The notes under the pieces were generated by a model that had not been told where the DNA came from, did no database searches, and saw nothing but the letters and a program-made list of their open reading frames with translations. This document shows, piece by piece, positions 9,571-18,950 of a DNA stretch of 64,000 nt. This DNA comes from Salinisphaera hydrothermalis C41B8 (lineage in GTDB: Bacteria > Pseudomonadota > Gammaproteobacteria > Nevskiales > Salinisphaeraceae): NCBI RefSeq assembly GCF_000732535.1, contig NZ_APNK01000017.1:1-64000 (forward strand). The letters are read 5' to 3'. Positions within the stretch are counted from its first letter, which is position 1; each line of letters opens with the position of its first letter. The translations under genes were made by a program, and so were the position numbers.

Positions 9571-10160
9571 GACGTCGGGGTTTGAGTCGTGGCGGCATCG
9601 TGACGGGCGAGTTGTTCGATGGCCGTGGCGGTCGCGGCCACTTGCTCGCGTAGCGCTCTCGCGATGGCCCAGGGGCCGACCAAGGGCGGCACCCAGAAAT
9701 CGGGCACGATACGCGCGTTGAACTGTAATTCGGTGGCATCGGCGCCCGCCGCAGCAAAACGCCAATGCGCCTGCCCGGTCTTTAGATCGCCCCGCCCGGG
9801 CACCACGCGCATGTCGAGGCGTTTCGGCGGCGCCAGTCGGTACCGCATAACCTGGCGCACCGTCTTGCAATACCAGAGCACGCACAGCTTCATGCGCGAC
9901 GACAGCTCATCGTGACCGATCAACCGCGTGGATTCGATCATCGAGGAATAATCAGGGAGCCGTTTGAAATCGGTGGCCGCAGCGTAAGCGGGGCCGAGGG
10001 GCGCGGCGACGTGGATACGCGCGGTTACGACATAGGCATGATCGTCTCGGCTCACCTTGAGATGTTCGACCGTCGCGGCCTGCGCCGCGACCGCGATCGA
10101 TAACAGGACGAGCATGCCACTGAGCCGCCATCGCCGGCACGCCCGTGCAAAAGCCGTCAT
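9567..10160 (-). CDS. SRPBCC (START-like) lipid-binding-fold protein
   Basis: 197 residues with an N-terminal signal peptide or anchor (about 1-28, ending AAQAA) followed by a SRPBCC/polyketide cyclase-like domain, the fold that holds a hydrophobic ligand. It is probably periplasmic. It starts ten bases after the AsmA-like gene and overlaps mutY, so it is part of the AsmA-like/SRPBCC/mutY/yggX operon. AsmA-family proteins are now linked to phospholipid transfer across the periplasm, so a role in envelope lipid handling is plausible but inferred. A longer start at 10193 would overlap the AsmA-like gene. Confidence 0.7.
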   Translation of the reverse strand: MTAFARACRRWRLSGMLVLLSIAVAAQAATVEHLKVSRDDHAYVVTARIHVAAPLGPAYAAATDFKRLPDYSSMIESTRLIGHDELSSRMKLCVLWYCKTVRQVMRYRLAPPKRLDMRVVPGRGDLKTGQAHWRFAAAGADATELQFNARIVPDFWVPPLVGPWAIARALREQVAATATAIEQLARHDAATTQTPTS

Positions 10161-10170
10161 CGGGTGACGA

Positions 10171-12222
10171 TCAGCGCTGGATCGTCGAACCATCGTCGGG
10201 TGACCCGGTATGGGCCGCTTTCTGTATATCGATCGAATAAGACGGCGACAGCAGTGCGCCTTGCAGATGCATGGGTACCGTCAGCCCGGCCAGCGGCGCG
10301 AGCCGCTGACCGGCATCTTGGGCGACCGCGAGCCGAAGCGTGTAGTCGAGCCGATTGTCTTTGAGGCTGTACTGACCTTCGCCGCCGCCCGTCAGCGGCC
10401 CGGCGTCGATCGTGAAGGCATCACTGCTGGCCATACCGTGATCGACCGTAAACCGGCCGCCGAGATGATCAAATTCGGTCGTACCGTTGGCGCTCGCGGC
10501 ACGGGCCGACTTGCCGTGGGCCTGTTCATGCGCGGCCAACAACATGCCGACCAGATCGAAGCCGTTGATCTGGCCGTCGTTCAGCGCGAACTGGGCTGTG
10601 CCCGACAGGCTGCGCTTGAGTTGGGCGACCTGGCGACCGGTCGCATGCAGATCGATAGCGACATCGGCATTCCCCTCCAAGCGATCGCTATCGGCCACAT
10701 CCTTCAGCAAAGGCTCGATCGCCACGTGGCGAAAGTGGCCGAACAGCGCGTAGGCCGGGCGTGGCCCACTGGCGTCGACCCCACCGTTCAACTTCAGCGT
10801 GCCGCCATAGATATCCGCCGTCAGCGGCGCGATACGAAGCACGCTATCGGCCGCCGAGACCTGAGCTAACGCATTGTGAATATTTAGGTTCGCGGTCGTC
10901 AGCGAGCCAATACGCAACTGGCCGCGCATACGCAAATGATGCAGCGGCGCGAGATCAAATTCCGCGGCCTTCTGGGCGGCGCCGCCGCCGGTCTGCGCCG
11001 GCTGGCTGGTTTGTGCCTGGGCAGCACTGCCGGGCGGTAGATAGCTATCCACATCCAGCGTGTCCAGGTTCAGGTCGAAGCCGTAATGCGGGTCGGCAAA
11101 ATCTCGTACGTTGACCGTGCCGCTCAGCGTGCTCTTATCGAGCTTGGCGGCAATCTGCTTGAAATGGACGACATGCGCGCCGCCCTCGAACTGGGCATCG
11201 AAGCTGGCCGAGGTCAGCGCCGCAGCCGCCTGGGTCTTCGGTGGATGCAGTTCGAGTTGCTGCAGCGTCGAGCGCGGGCTGAATTCCGCCACCGTGATGC
11301 GCCCGTTGTACGCCAGCCGATCATGTAGCCCGGTGCCGTCCACGTTACCGGTTATGGTCAGCCCGTCAGCCTGCAAACTGACGTCGTCAAGACCGAAGCG
11401 GCCGGCCTCCAGATCGAGATCGCCGGACGCCCCCAGATTGGCTTCCTGCTTGCCGCCGGGCACCGCCGGGCCGCGCGCCAGCACGTTCACGCTGAGCCCG
11501 GAAAATCGATAGAAGCGATCGGCGACATTCGGCTCGATCCGCGATACCAGATGCACCGCAGCCGTCATGTGCGACCCCGGCCAACTCAGATCGCCGCCGG
11601 CTTCAAGCCGGAACGGGTGCCCGTTGCTGATCCGGCCGGTCTCGAGATCGGCGCCCTTGAGCCGATAGTGCCGATCGTGCGCATCGTCGTCGTAGCGGAC
11701 GTCGGCGCGGGAAATTTCCACCGCACCGATTTTCAGAGAGGATAACGGCAGGCCGGTGTGGTGCCTGGAACGCGCGCCGTCCGGCGACGGTCGTGCCGCC
11801 GGAGCGGCCGCGGACAACCGATGTACGATGCTTTGCCAGTTGGTCTGCCCGTTCGCATTCCGGGACAGTGCGAGGTCGAGCCCACGAATATTCAGCGTGC
11901 CGAGCCGCAAATGGCCCGTGAAAAGCGGCAAGACGCGTAGCGTGACATGGCCGGCGCGAATGCGGGCCAACGGCTGGCTACCGAAACCGTCGGCATTGGC
12001 CACGGTCACCGCGCCGAACCGAATCGAAGGCCAAGGCAACAACGACAACCGGATCGGCCCGTCGATGTCCACCTCGCGCCCGATGGCGTCGGTTACCGCG
12101 GCGTCAATACGCGCCCGATACGCATCGGGATCGATCGTCACGCGCAATACGACAAGCGCCATAACGACGACCACCACGAGCGCAGCGACAGCGCCGATAA
12201 CGATCTTGACCCAGGTTTTCAT
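10171..12222 (-). CDS. AsmA-family envelope protein
   Basis: 683 residues: a single N-terminal membrane helix (about 7-30) and then a long beta-rich periplasmic part, with the AsmA N-terminal region (IDPDAYRARIDAAV and the GPIRLSLLPWPSI-type stretch) and the AsmA_2 C-terminal domain at about 440-640. AsmA relatives such as YhdP, TamB and YdbH form hydrophobic grooves for phospholipid movement to the outer membrane. It is the first gene of an operon with SRPBCC, mutY and yggX. E. coli AsmA is 617 residues, so this is a close size match. The exact paralogue is not certain. Confidence 0.85.
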   Translation of the reverse strand: MKTWVKIVIGAVAALVVVVVMALVVLRVTIDPDAYRARIDAAVTDAIGREVDIDGPIRLSLLPWPSIRFGAVTVANADGFGSQPLARIRAGHVTLRVLPLFTGHLRLGTLNIRGLDLALSRNANGQTNWQSIVHRLSAAAPAARPSPDGARSRHHTGLPLSSLKIGAVEISRADVRYDDDAHDRHYRLKGADLETGRISNGHPFRLEAGGDLSWPGSHMTAAVHLVSRIEPNVADRFYRFSGLSVNVLARGPAVPGGKQEANLGASGDLDLEAGRFGLDDVSLQADGLTITGNVDGTGLHDRLAYNGRITVAEFSPRSTLQQLELHPPKTQAAAALTSASFDAQFEGGAHVVHFKQIAAKLDKSTLSGTVNVRDFADPHYGFDLNLDTLDVDSYLPPGSAAQAQTSQPAQTGGGAAQKAAEFDLAPLHHLRMRGQLRIGSLTTANLNIHNALAQVSAADSVLRIAPLTADIYGGTLKLNGGVDASGPRPAYALFGHFRHVAIEPLLKDVADSDRLEGNADVAIDLHATGRQVAQLKRSLSGTAQFALNDGQINGFDLVGMLLAAHEQAHGKSARAASANGTTEFDHLGGRFTVDHGMASSDAFTIDAGPLTGGGEGQYSLKDNRLDYTLRLAVAQDAGQRLAPLAGLTVPMHLQGALLSPSYSIDIQKAAHTGSPDDGSTIQR

Positions 12223-12367
12223 TCGATTATCACGCTCCGGGGGATCGTGTGTCCCAAACCCTCAACACGCTGCAGTCCGACGGCATGCAGCCCGGCCACA
12301 TTGCGCGTTATTCTAGCGCCCTGTTTTTTTGCGGCCCTGCCGCCCGTACAACGAATCGGCAATCCTC

Positions 12368-13366
12368 ATGCAGATTGAAGTCAACGGCCAGCTCCGCGAG
12401 TGTGCCGAACGCACCACGCTGTCGCAGCTGCTCAGTGAGCTCGGTTACGGCGACCAGCGCGTCGCCGTCGAACACAACGGCGAAATCGTGCCGCGCGACC
12501 AACACGGCGAAACCACGGTCGGCGCCGACGATCGCATCGAGATCGTGCACGCCATCGGCGGCGGCCAGGCCACCTCCGAGGCCGATGCCTTTACCGTAGC
12601 CGGGCGTACGTTTGCGTCGCGCCTGCTCGTCGGCACCGGCAAGTATGCCGATCTCGACGAAACCGACGCGGCCATTACCGCCTCGGGCGCCGAAATCGTC
12701 ACGCTCGCCATTCGGCGTACGCCGGCACTAACCGATCCGGAAGCGCGCAAGACCCGCAACCTGCTCGACGTGGTGCCGCCGGAAAAATACACCCTGCTGC
12801 CCAACACGGCCGGCTGCTATACCGCCAAGGATGCCGTGCGTACCTGTCGCATGGCGCGCGAGCTGCTCGATGGCCATAACCTGGTCAAGCTCGAAGTCAT
12901 CGGCGATGAAAAGACGCTTTATCCGGACGTCTCGGAAACACTGGTTGCCGCGCGCGAGCTGATCGCCGACGGCTTCGACGTCATGGTCTATACCAGCGAC
13001 GATCCGATCGTGGCCCGTCGGCTGGAAGACATCGGCTGCTGCGCGATCATGCCGCTGGCCGGCCCGATCGGCTCCGGGCTCGGCATCCAGAATCGCTACA
13101 ACGTGGTCGAGATCGTCGAGCACGCCAACGTGCCCGTGCTGGTCGACGCCGGCGTCGGCACCGCCTCCGATGCCGCGATCGCCATGGAGCTTGGCTGTGA
13201 CGGCGTGCTGCTGAACACCGCCATCGCCAACGCCGATAAACCGGTTCTGATGGCCCAAGCCATGCGGCACGCCGTGATCGCTGGACGCCAGGCCTATCTG
13301 GCCGGCCGCATGCCGCGCCGTCGCTATGCGTCCGCCTCGTCGCCGATGACGAATCTGCCGTTCTGA
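12368..13366 (+). CDS. thiG: ThiS-ThiG fusion: sulfur carrier joined to thiazole synthase
   Basis: 332 residues in one frame. Residues 1-66 are ThiS, the ubiquitin-fold sulfur carrier, ending in the Gly-Gly (Gly-Gly-Gly 64-66) that is normally the free C-terminus and is adenylated and thiocarboxylated. Residues about 74-332 are ThiG, the TIM-barrel enzyme that makes thiazole phosphate for thiamine. The Schiff-base lysine is probably Lys174 (VKLEVIGD). The Gly-Gly is internal, so either the chain is cut after it or the sulfur reaches ThiG another way. No TPP riboswitch-like leader was recognised. trmB follows 23 bases later, a neighbour pair seen in other gammaproteobacteria. Confidence 0.92.
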   Translation: MQIEVNGQLRECAERTTLSQLLSELGYGDQRVAVEHNGEIVPRDQHGETTVGADDRIEIVHAIGGGQATSEADAFTVAGRTFASRLLVGTGKYADLDETDAAITASGAEIVTLAIRRTPALTDPEARKTRNLLDVVPPEKYTLLPNTAGCYTAKDAVRTCRMARELLDGHNLVKLEVIGDEKTLYPDVSETLVAARELIADGFDVMVYTSDDPIVARRLEDIGCCAIMPLAGPIGSGLGIQNRYNVVEIVEHANVPVLVDAGVGTASDAAIAMELGCDGVLLNTAIANADKPVLMAQAMRHAVIAGRQAYLAGRMPRRRYASASSPMTNLPF

Positions 13367-13389
13367 ACGCCCCAGCCCAGGAGCCCGCT

Positions 13390-14079
13390 GTGGACCCATC
13401 GCAGCCTGCGCATCGCCGCATCCGCAGTTTCGTCAAGCGCGAAGGCCGGCTCACGCCGGGCCAGGAGAAGAATCTCGCCGAGCTGTGGCCACGTTACGGG
13501 CTCGAGTTGCCGAGCGCGCCCATCGACTGGGCTCGTGAGTTCGGGCGCGATGCGTATCGCACGCTAGAGATCGGCTTCGGGGCCGGCGAAGTGCTGGCGG
13601 ATCTCGCCATCCGGCATCCCGATGCCGATTTCATCGGCATCGAGGTCTATCGCACCGGTGTGGGCCGCTTGCTGGGCGCCATCGACGAGGCCGGCGCCAC
13701 CAATACGCGCGTGTTTTCCGAGGATGCGGTGGAAGTGCTGGCTGCGGCCTTCGCGGACGATTCACTCGACGAAGTCCTGCTCTATTTCCCCGACCCATGG
13801 CCGAAAAAACGACATCACAAGCGCCGGATCGTGCAACCGGTGTTTGCCGATGAGATCGCCCGGGTATTGAAACCGGGCGGGCTGTGGCGGCTGGCCACCG
13901 ACTGGGTGAACTATGCCGAACACATGCGCGAGGTGCTGGACGCCCACGGCGCGTTCGAAAACGTGGGCGATACGAATGGCTTTGTCAGCGACCCGCCACG
14001 TCGCGATACGCGCTTCGAGAACCGCGGCCGCCGGAAAGGCCATGTGGTGCACGACATGGCCTATCGACGCCGCAGCTAA
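13390..14079 (+). CDS. trmB: tRNA (guanine-N7-)-methyltransferase TrmB
   Basis: A 229-residue SAM-dependent methyltransferase that puts m7G at position 46 of tRNAs. The SAM loop EIGFGAGE lies at about residues 59-66, and the family signature DPWPKKRHHKRR follows at about 137-148. The start is GTG at 13390, supported by AGGAG (13378-13383 region). Length and motif order are normal. It is convergent with the ehu operon; the 45 bases between hold only a weak GACC/GGTC hairpin. Confidence 0.95.
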   Translation: MDPSQPAHRRIRSFVKREGRLTPGQEKNLAELWPRYGLELPSAPIDWAREFGRDAYRTLEIGFGAGEVLADLAIRHPDADFIGIEVYRTGVGRLLGAIDEAGATNTRVFSEDAVEVLAAAFADDSLDEVLLYFPDPWPKKRHHKRRIVQPVFADEIARVLKPGGLWRLATDWVNYAEHMREVLDAHGAFENVGDTNGFVSDPPRRDTRFENRGRRKGHVVHDMAYRRRS

Positions 14080-14124
14080 TCGAACAAAGCACGGTCCGCG
14101 GGCGAGAGACCATGTCGGTCACAC

Positions 14125-14916
14125 CTAGCTCGCCTCGCTCGCCGGTTCCTCGTGCAGCACCATGCGCAGGAACTGGCGGGTCCGATCCTCGGCTGGATCG
14201 GTAAAGATCTTGGACGGCGCGCCCTGTTCCAGGATCTGGCCGTCGCAGAAGAAACAGACTCGGTCGGCCACATCCCGGGCAAACCCCATCTCGTGGGTCA
14301 CGATGAGCATGGTCAGATCATGCTCTGCGGCCAGATCCTTGATGACCTGCAGTACGTCGCCGACCATTTCCGGATCCAGCGCCGAGGTGGGTTCGTCGAA
14401 CAACAACAATTTCGGCCGCATGGCCATGGCCCGGGCGATCGCCACGCGCTGTTTCTGCCCGCCCGACAGCGAATTGGGATAGGCCTCCCGCTTGTCGCTC
14501 ATGCCCACCCGGGCAAGCAGCTCGTCCGCGCGGGCTTCCGCCTCCTTGCGCGAGAGTTTCAGCACTTTCATCGGCGCTTCGATAATGTTGCGCAGCACTG
14601 TCATATTGGGGAACAGATTGAAGTGCTGAAACACCATGCCGACATTGCCGCGCATCTTGCGCAAGTGCTTGTCGGACGCCGGCTTCAAGTTGTTGCCCAC
14701 ACCCTCATGCCAAAGCGGCTCGTCGTCGATATAGACCACGCCGTCCTGGATATCCTCGAGCGTCATCAGAATACGCAGCACGGTGGACTTGCCCGAACCG
14801 GACGGGCCCATAAGCACCACCCGCTCGCCGGGTGTCAGCTCGAAGTCGAAATCCCGCAGGATGACGGTATCGCCGAAACTCTTGGTGACCTTGTCGAAGC
14901 GAACGATCGGTTTCAT
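14125..14916 (-). CDS. ehuA: Ectoine-type ABC transporter ATPase, EhuA-like
   Basis: A 263-residue polar-amino-acid-type ATPase with Walker A (GPSGSGKST), signature LSGGQKQR, Walker B (LLLFDEPT) and the H-loop (IVTHEMGFA). The ATG at 14916 gives the family length; its first bases overlap the permease stop codon. It is the last gene of an operon in the order binding protein, permease, permease, ATPase, the ehuBCDA order known from Sinorhizobium. The ectoine assignment rests mainly on the binding protein; another polar amino acid is possible. Confidence 0.88.
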   Translation of the reverse strand: MKPIVRFDKVTKSFGDTVILRDFDFELTPGERVVLMGPSGSGKSTVLRILMTLEDIQDGVVYIDDEPLWHEGVGNNLKPASDKHLRKMRGNVGMVFQHFNLFPNMTVLRNIIEAPMKVLKLSRKEAEARADELLARVGMSDKREAYPNSLSGGQKQRVAIARAMAMRPKLLLFDEPTSALDPEMVGDVLQVIKDLAAEHDLTMLIVTHEMGFARDVADRVCFFCDGQILEQGAPSKIFTDPAEDRTRQFLRMVLHEEPASEAS

Positions 14917-15608
14917 TTGACGGCTATCCCCGCACGCGGCAGGCGTTTTTCGATGAATTTGACGAACCCGGCGCTGATCAGCGTCAGGATCAGGAACAGA
15001 ATGCCGACCATGGTGATCGGCACCATGTAGCGATAGGTGCGGTCGCCGATAATGTTGGCGACATGCAGCACTTCCATCACGGTGATCGCCGACAGAATCG
15101 GCGTGTCCTTGATGATCGACACCAGATAGTTGCCCAGCGCGGGGATGATGCGCGGGATCGCCTGCGGAATGACGATGTCGCGATAGGTCTGCCAGGTGCT
15201 CAAGTTGAGCGCCCGCGCCGCTTCCCACTGACCGTTCGGCACGGCCTGCAACCCGGCCCGATAGACCTCGGAACAATAAGCGCTGTACTGGACGCCGAGC
15301 GCGAGGATGCCTGCCTCGAGCGCCGGCAGCGTAATGCCCGTGCTCGACGGCAGGACATAGAAAATGAAGAACAGCTGGATCAGCAACGGCGTATCGCGTA
15401 CGAACTCGATCACGAAGCCGACCGGCCAGGATATGAAGCGCGTGGGCGCCGAGCGCGCCAGTGCGAACACCAGCCCCAGCGTCATGGCGATGAGAAAGCC
15501 GAAGATCGTCGCGATGATGGTGATCTTCATGCCGATGAGCAGCATCGGGATAATCGACCAGGCGAACGTCCAGTCGTTGGTCAGATCCCAGGACATTCCG
15601 AACAGCAT
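14913..15608 (-). CDS. ehuD: Ectoine-type ABC transporter permease, EhuD-like
   Basis: A 231-residue inner-membrane permease of the HisMQ type, with about five helices and the EAA loop (WEAARALNLSTWQTY) near residues 135-150. The start (15608) shares a base with the EhuC stop, as TGATG. It pairs with EhuC as a heterodimer in this importer type. Confidence 0.85.
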   Translation of the reverse strand: MLFGMSWDLTNDWTFAWSIIPMLLIGMKITIIATIFGFLIAMTLGLVFALARSAPTRFISWPVGFVIEFVRDTPLLIQLFFIFYVLPSSTGITLPALEAGILALGVQYSAYCSEVYRAGLQAVPNGQWEAARALNLSTWQTYRDIVIPQAIPRIIPALGNYLVSIIKDTPILSAITVMEVLHVANIIGDRTYRYMVPITMVGILFLILTLISAGFVKFIEKRLPRAGIAVK

Positions 15609-16282
15609 CAGCGGGCCACCTCGCGACCGGAAACCTTTTCGAAGTAACGCTCAAGCAAGCGCATCGCGCCCATGAGCACCAGTGCCATGACGAAGTAGAA
15701 CAACAGCGTCAGCCCCAGGATGGTGATGGTGTCGCTCTCGAACGCGCGATTACGCAGATCGTCTGCCTGAAAGGCCAGATCCGACAGGCTGATCAGCGAG
15801 ACCAGCGACGAATCCTTCAGATTCTGGATCGCGAGATTACCGAACGGCGGCATCATCTCGATGATCGACTGCGGCAGCAGAATGCGCCGCAGCGTCTGGC
15901 CCGGGGTGAAGTTCAGGGCCCGCGCGGCTTCCAGCTGCCCCTCGTCGACCGACTGCAGCGCGCCGCGCACGACCTCTGCACCATAGGCGCCGATGTTCAG
16001 AGACAGCCCGAGAATACCGGCAGCGACCGGCGAGATATGAATACCGATAAGCACGGGCAACGCGTAGTACAGCCAGAACAGCTGCACCAGCAACGACGTG
16101 CCGCGGAAAATCTGGACATAGGTCTTGGACAGCCAGCGCGCCGGGGCGAAATGCGACAACGAGCCGATGCCGGACGCAAAAGCCAGAATCGCGCCGCCGA
16201 CAGTCGAGGCCAGCGTAATCCAGATCGTGACATACGCCCCTTGCAGCAGCGCATCGATGATCTGGTCGAAGGTCACTCCCAT
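15608..16282 (-). CDS. ehuC: Ectoine-type ABC transporter permease, EhuC-like
   Basis: A 224-residue HisMQ-type permease with an EAA loop (LEAARALNFTPGQTL) at about residues 120-135 and about five membrane segments. It lies 128 bases downstream of the binding-protein gene and overlaps EhuD. That gap is the only sizeable one in the operon and has no clear terminator, although it is GC-rich and could fold to favour higher binding-protein levels. Confidence 0.85.
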   Translation of the reverse strand: MGVTFDQIIDALLQGAYVTIWITLASTVGGAILAFASGIGSLSHFAPARWLSKTYVQIFRGTSLLVQLFWLYYALPVLIGIHISPVAAGILGLSLNIGAYGAEVVRGALQSVDEGQLEAARALNFTPGQTLRRILLPQSIIEMMPPFGNLAIQNLKDSSLVSLISLSDLAFQADDLRNRAFESDTITILGLTLLFYFVMALVLMGAMRLLERYFEKVSGREVAR

Positions 16283-16410
16283 GGCAACTCCTCTGCGGAA
16301 CGCCGCCCTAATAAAAGGCTGGCGTCGACGAAATCCGGCCGCCGCGAACCCACGCGACGGCCGGCATCGGATACCCGGCCGGGATTTGCCCGGTCAGGTC
16401 ACGGCGGCAG

Positions 16411-17286
16411 TTAGCTGTCCGCCGAGCAGAGCTGCTGGGTGGTCTTGTTGAAGACCTTCTCGATCGACCCTTCGTCCAGGCCGTATTTCTTCATGGTCTG
16501 CTTCCAGCCGTCAGTCTTCTGGTAGGCGGCCAGCTTCTTGTCGAACGCCTTACGCAGAGTGTCGTTACCCTTGGCGAAGGTGAAGCCGCCCCAGCTGCGC
16601 TGCGGCTTGCCGTCGATGACCGGATCCTTGAACGGCAGCGCCTGCTCGACCCGCGAGGACTTCTTAGCGAGCATCGCAACGGTCAGCTGCGTGGCCGCAT
16701 AGCCGCTGATACGGCCCGAGGTCACCGCCGAGATCGCATCGGAGTTGGCGCGCAGCGATACGATCTGGTCGCTCTTGATGCCGCTCTTCTGGGCAAAGCC
16801 GAGCTGATTGGCGCCCGAGACGATGCCGAACTTGAGGTTATGGTTCTTCACGAAGGCATCGTAGCCGTGGATATTGTCGGGGTTGCCCTTCTTCACCAGC
16901 ACGCCTTCGCCGTAGGTGCTGTTCGGGATCGAGTAATCGACCTGCGAGCAGCGCTGCGGCTGGATCGCCTGGGACGCGGCCACCATATCCACACGATCGG
17001 CCTTGAGCGACGGAATCAACGAACCGAACGGGACGACCGTCCACTTGATGTGCTTGATACCCATTTCCTCGAGCACGTGCTTGGCCACGCTCGGACCCAG
17101 ACCAACCGCTGTATCACCCTCCATGAAGCCATAGGGGATCTCGTTGGCGATCGCGATGCGAATCGTGCCCGATTGCTTGATCTGCTCCAGCGTACGCGCC
17201 TGGGCCGTGCCGACGGCACCGGCGACACAGGCCAGCGCAACGGCTGCACTGGCGGCCATCGACGTCAATCGCATGGATTTCATCAT
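16411..17286 (-). CDS. ehuB: Ectoine/hydroxyectoine-binding protein, EhuB-like
   Basis: A 291-residue periplasmic SBP_bac_3 protein with a signal peptide (about 1-30, ending AQA-R). After it comes the LEQIKQSGTIRIAIANE stretch, and the PYGF element and the IQPQRC segment resemble the EhuB ligand-binding face of Sinorhizobium, where aromatic residues and an Arg hold the zwitterion. GGGAGA precedes the ATG pair at 17286/17283. It is the first gene of ehuBCDA. Together with the ProVWX-like operon it gives the cell two routes to take up osmoprotectants. Ligand identity (ectoine or another amino acid) needs a binding test. Confidence 0.82.
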   Translation of the reverse strand: MMKSMRLTSMAASAAVALACVAGAVGTAQARTLEQIKQSGTIRIAIANEIPYGFMEGDTAVGLGPSVAKHVLEEMGIKHIKWTVVPFGSLIPSLKADRVDMVAASQAIQPQRCSQVDYSIPNSTYGEGVLVKKGNPDNIHGYDAFVKNHNLKFGIVSGANQLGFAQKSGIKSDQIVSLRANSDAISAVTSGRISGYAATQLTVAMLAKKSSRVEQALPFKDPVIDGKPQRSWGGFTFAKGNDTLRKAFDKKLAAYQKTDGWKQTMKKYGLDEGSIEKVFNKTTQQLCSADS

Positions 17287-17790
17287 GTGAAGTCTCCCTC
17301 GTTGCGGTTACAGCCCGTTCGCAGCCGCCGCGATCGCACGGACATGCCGCGAGCGACCGGGCCTCGATCCGAGCCCTAAGTTCGTCTTTGACCATGCAAC
17401 ATCCGAGCCGGGCTTACAAATAAGACAGCGGTCGTATTTGCACCGACTCGATGCATGAAACGAAGCGATCCGGACCCAAACGCACAAGCACAAATCGGTG
17501 CATAATCAGATACCTGCGTGATACACCAATAGTCCCGAAAGAGCTCTAAAGGCGCTTTTGAATCAATCACCTGTCGATCACCTCGCCGGCCGGGATTTAC
17601 TCTTTCGCCATCGGCTCTGCACGTTTTTGGTGCAGGCCTGGTCGCGCCTCGTCCAGGTCGTGCTCGACTTTGGTCGCGGGCCTCCCAGGAACGGTCTGAT
17701 CAGGCGATATTTGCGCATCGATTGATAGCCTTGTCCGGACGCCTTGGGCTAACCTGTCCGGCTTGCTCCCCCAACCGATATGCTTTACGC
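17287..17790. other. Divergent control region between ehuB and the aldo-keto reductase gene
   Basis: 504 bases without a credible gene. It is AT-richer near 17400-17570 and should hold the ehu promoter. An inverted pair TGCACCGA (17439-17446) and TCGGTGCA (17495-17502), centres about seven turns of helix less than apart at 56 bases, could be operator half-sites. No regulator gene lies next to it. Confidence 0.5.
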
Positions 17791-18837
17791 ATGGAATACC
17801 GCAAGCTCGGTCCCACAGCGCTCGAAGTCAGCGCCATCTGTCTCGGGACCATGACCTTTGGCGAACAGAACAGCGAAGCCGACGCTCACGAACAGCTCGA
17901 CTACGCCCTCGATCGCGGCGTGAACTTCATCGACGCGGCCGAGATGTACCCGGTCCCGCCGCGGGCTGAAACCCAGGGCCGGACAGAGACCTATATCGGC
18001 AGCTGGCTGGCCCGCACGGGCCGGCGCGACGATGTCGTGCTGGCCACCAAGGTAACCGGCCACGCGCGCACGCCGATGGAATATCTGCGTGACGGCGAAA
18101 CGCCCCGCCTGACGCCTGATCACATTCGGCGTGCGATCGAAGGCAGCCTGGCGCGCCTGCAGACCGACCATATCGATCTCTACCAGCTGCACTGGCCGGA
18201 CCGGTCCACCAACACTTTCGGCAAGCGCGGCTATGTCCACGATGCCAGCGAGACGCCGGTGCCGATCGAGGAAACGCTCGGCGAACTCGCGCGCCTGGTC
18301 GACGAAGGCAAAATCCGATACGTCGGCCTGTCCAACGAAACGCCCTGGGGCGTGATGCGTTTCCTGCGCGCGGCAGAGCGTGAGTCGCTGCCGCGGGCGG
18401 TTTCCATCCAGAACCCCTACTCGCTGCTCAATCGTACGTTCGAGATCGGGCTGGCCGAGTGTTCGATTCGTGAACAGATCGGCCTGCTGGCGTATTCGCC
18501 GCTGGCCTTCGGCATGCTCTCGGGCAAGTATCTGGACGGGGCGAAACCTGAAGGCGCACGCCTGACGCGTTGGGAACGCTTCGCGCGTTACAGCGGCGAG
18601 CGCGCTGCTCAGGCGACCGCCGACTACGTGGCACTGGCCCGCGAGCACGGCCTGGATCCGGCCCAGATGGCGCTGGCTTACGTCACCAGCCGCGACTTCG
18701 TGACGTCCAACATCATCGGCGCGACCACGATGGAACAGCTGGCCTCGAACATCGACAGCGCCGAGCTGACGCTGTCGGACGAGGTACTGGCTGGCATTGA
18801 GGCGATCCACACCGACAATCCGGACCCTTCGCCTTAG
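17791..18837 (+). CDS. tas: Aldo/keto reductase, Tas-like
   Basis: A 348-residue NADP(H)-dependent aldo-keto reductase. The AKR tetrad is visible: Asp near residue 51, Tyr56 in the AEMYPVPPR segment, a Lys near 90 (ATKVTG) and His in QLHWPDR near 132. The N-terminus (EVSAICLGTMTFGEQNSEAD) and C-terminus closely follow E. coli Tas (346 residues). The physiological substrate of Tas is not known. ATG at 17791 matches the Tas start; a longer frame from 17722 adds residues with no counterpart. The coding end contains a 12-base direct repeat (18822-18833 and 18839-18850). Confidence 0.9.
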   Translation: MEYRKLGPTALEVSAICLGTMTFGEQNSEADAHEQLDYALDRGVNFIDAAEMYPVPPRAETQGRTETYIGSWLARTGRRDDVVLATKVTGHARTPMEYLRDGETPRLTPDHIRRAIEGSLARLQTDHIDLYQLHWPDRSTNTFGKRGYVHDASETPVPIEETLGELARLVDEGKIRYVGLSNETPWGVMRFLRAAERESLPRAVSIQNPYSLLNRTFEIGLAECSIREQIGLLAYSPLAFGMLSGKYLDGAKPEGARLTRWERFARYSGERAAQATADYVALAREHGLDPAQMALAYVTSRDFVTSNIIGATTMEQLASNIDSAELTLSDEVLAGIEAIHTDNPDPSP

Positions 18838-18894
18838 TGGACCCTTCGCCCTAGGGTGTATCTCGTGACGACACGCCCTAACGACCAAGCCCAC

Positions 18895-18929
18895 AAAAAA
18901 GCCGGTGCGATCACGCACCGGCTTTTTTT
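18895..18929. terminator. Bidirectional intrinsic terminator between tas-like and HMG-CoA synthase genes
   Basis: A 9-bp perfect stem (18901-18909 with 18914-18922) has six A before it and seven T after it. It can stop transcription from both sides and serves the convergent aldo-keto reductase and HMG-CoA synthase genes. Confidence 0.95.
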
Positions 18930-18950
18930 ATCGGATCGTCGCGATTGGGA

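Noticed and set aside
14917-15654. A long N-terminal extension on the EhuA-like ATPase
   Set aside because: It is the EhuD permease gene read out of frame; ATG 14916 gives the normal ATPase length.
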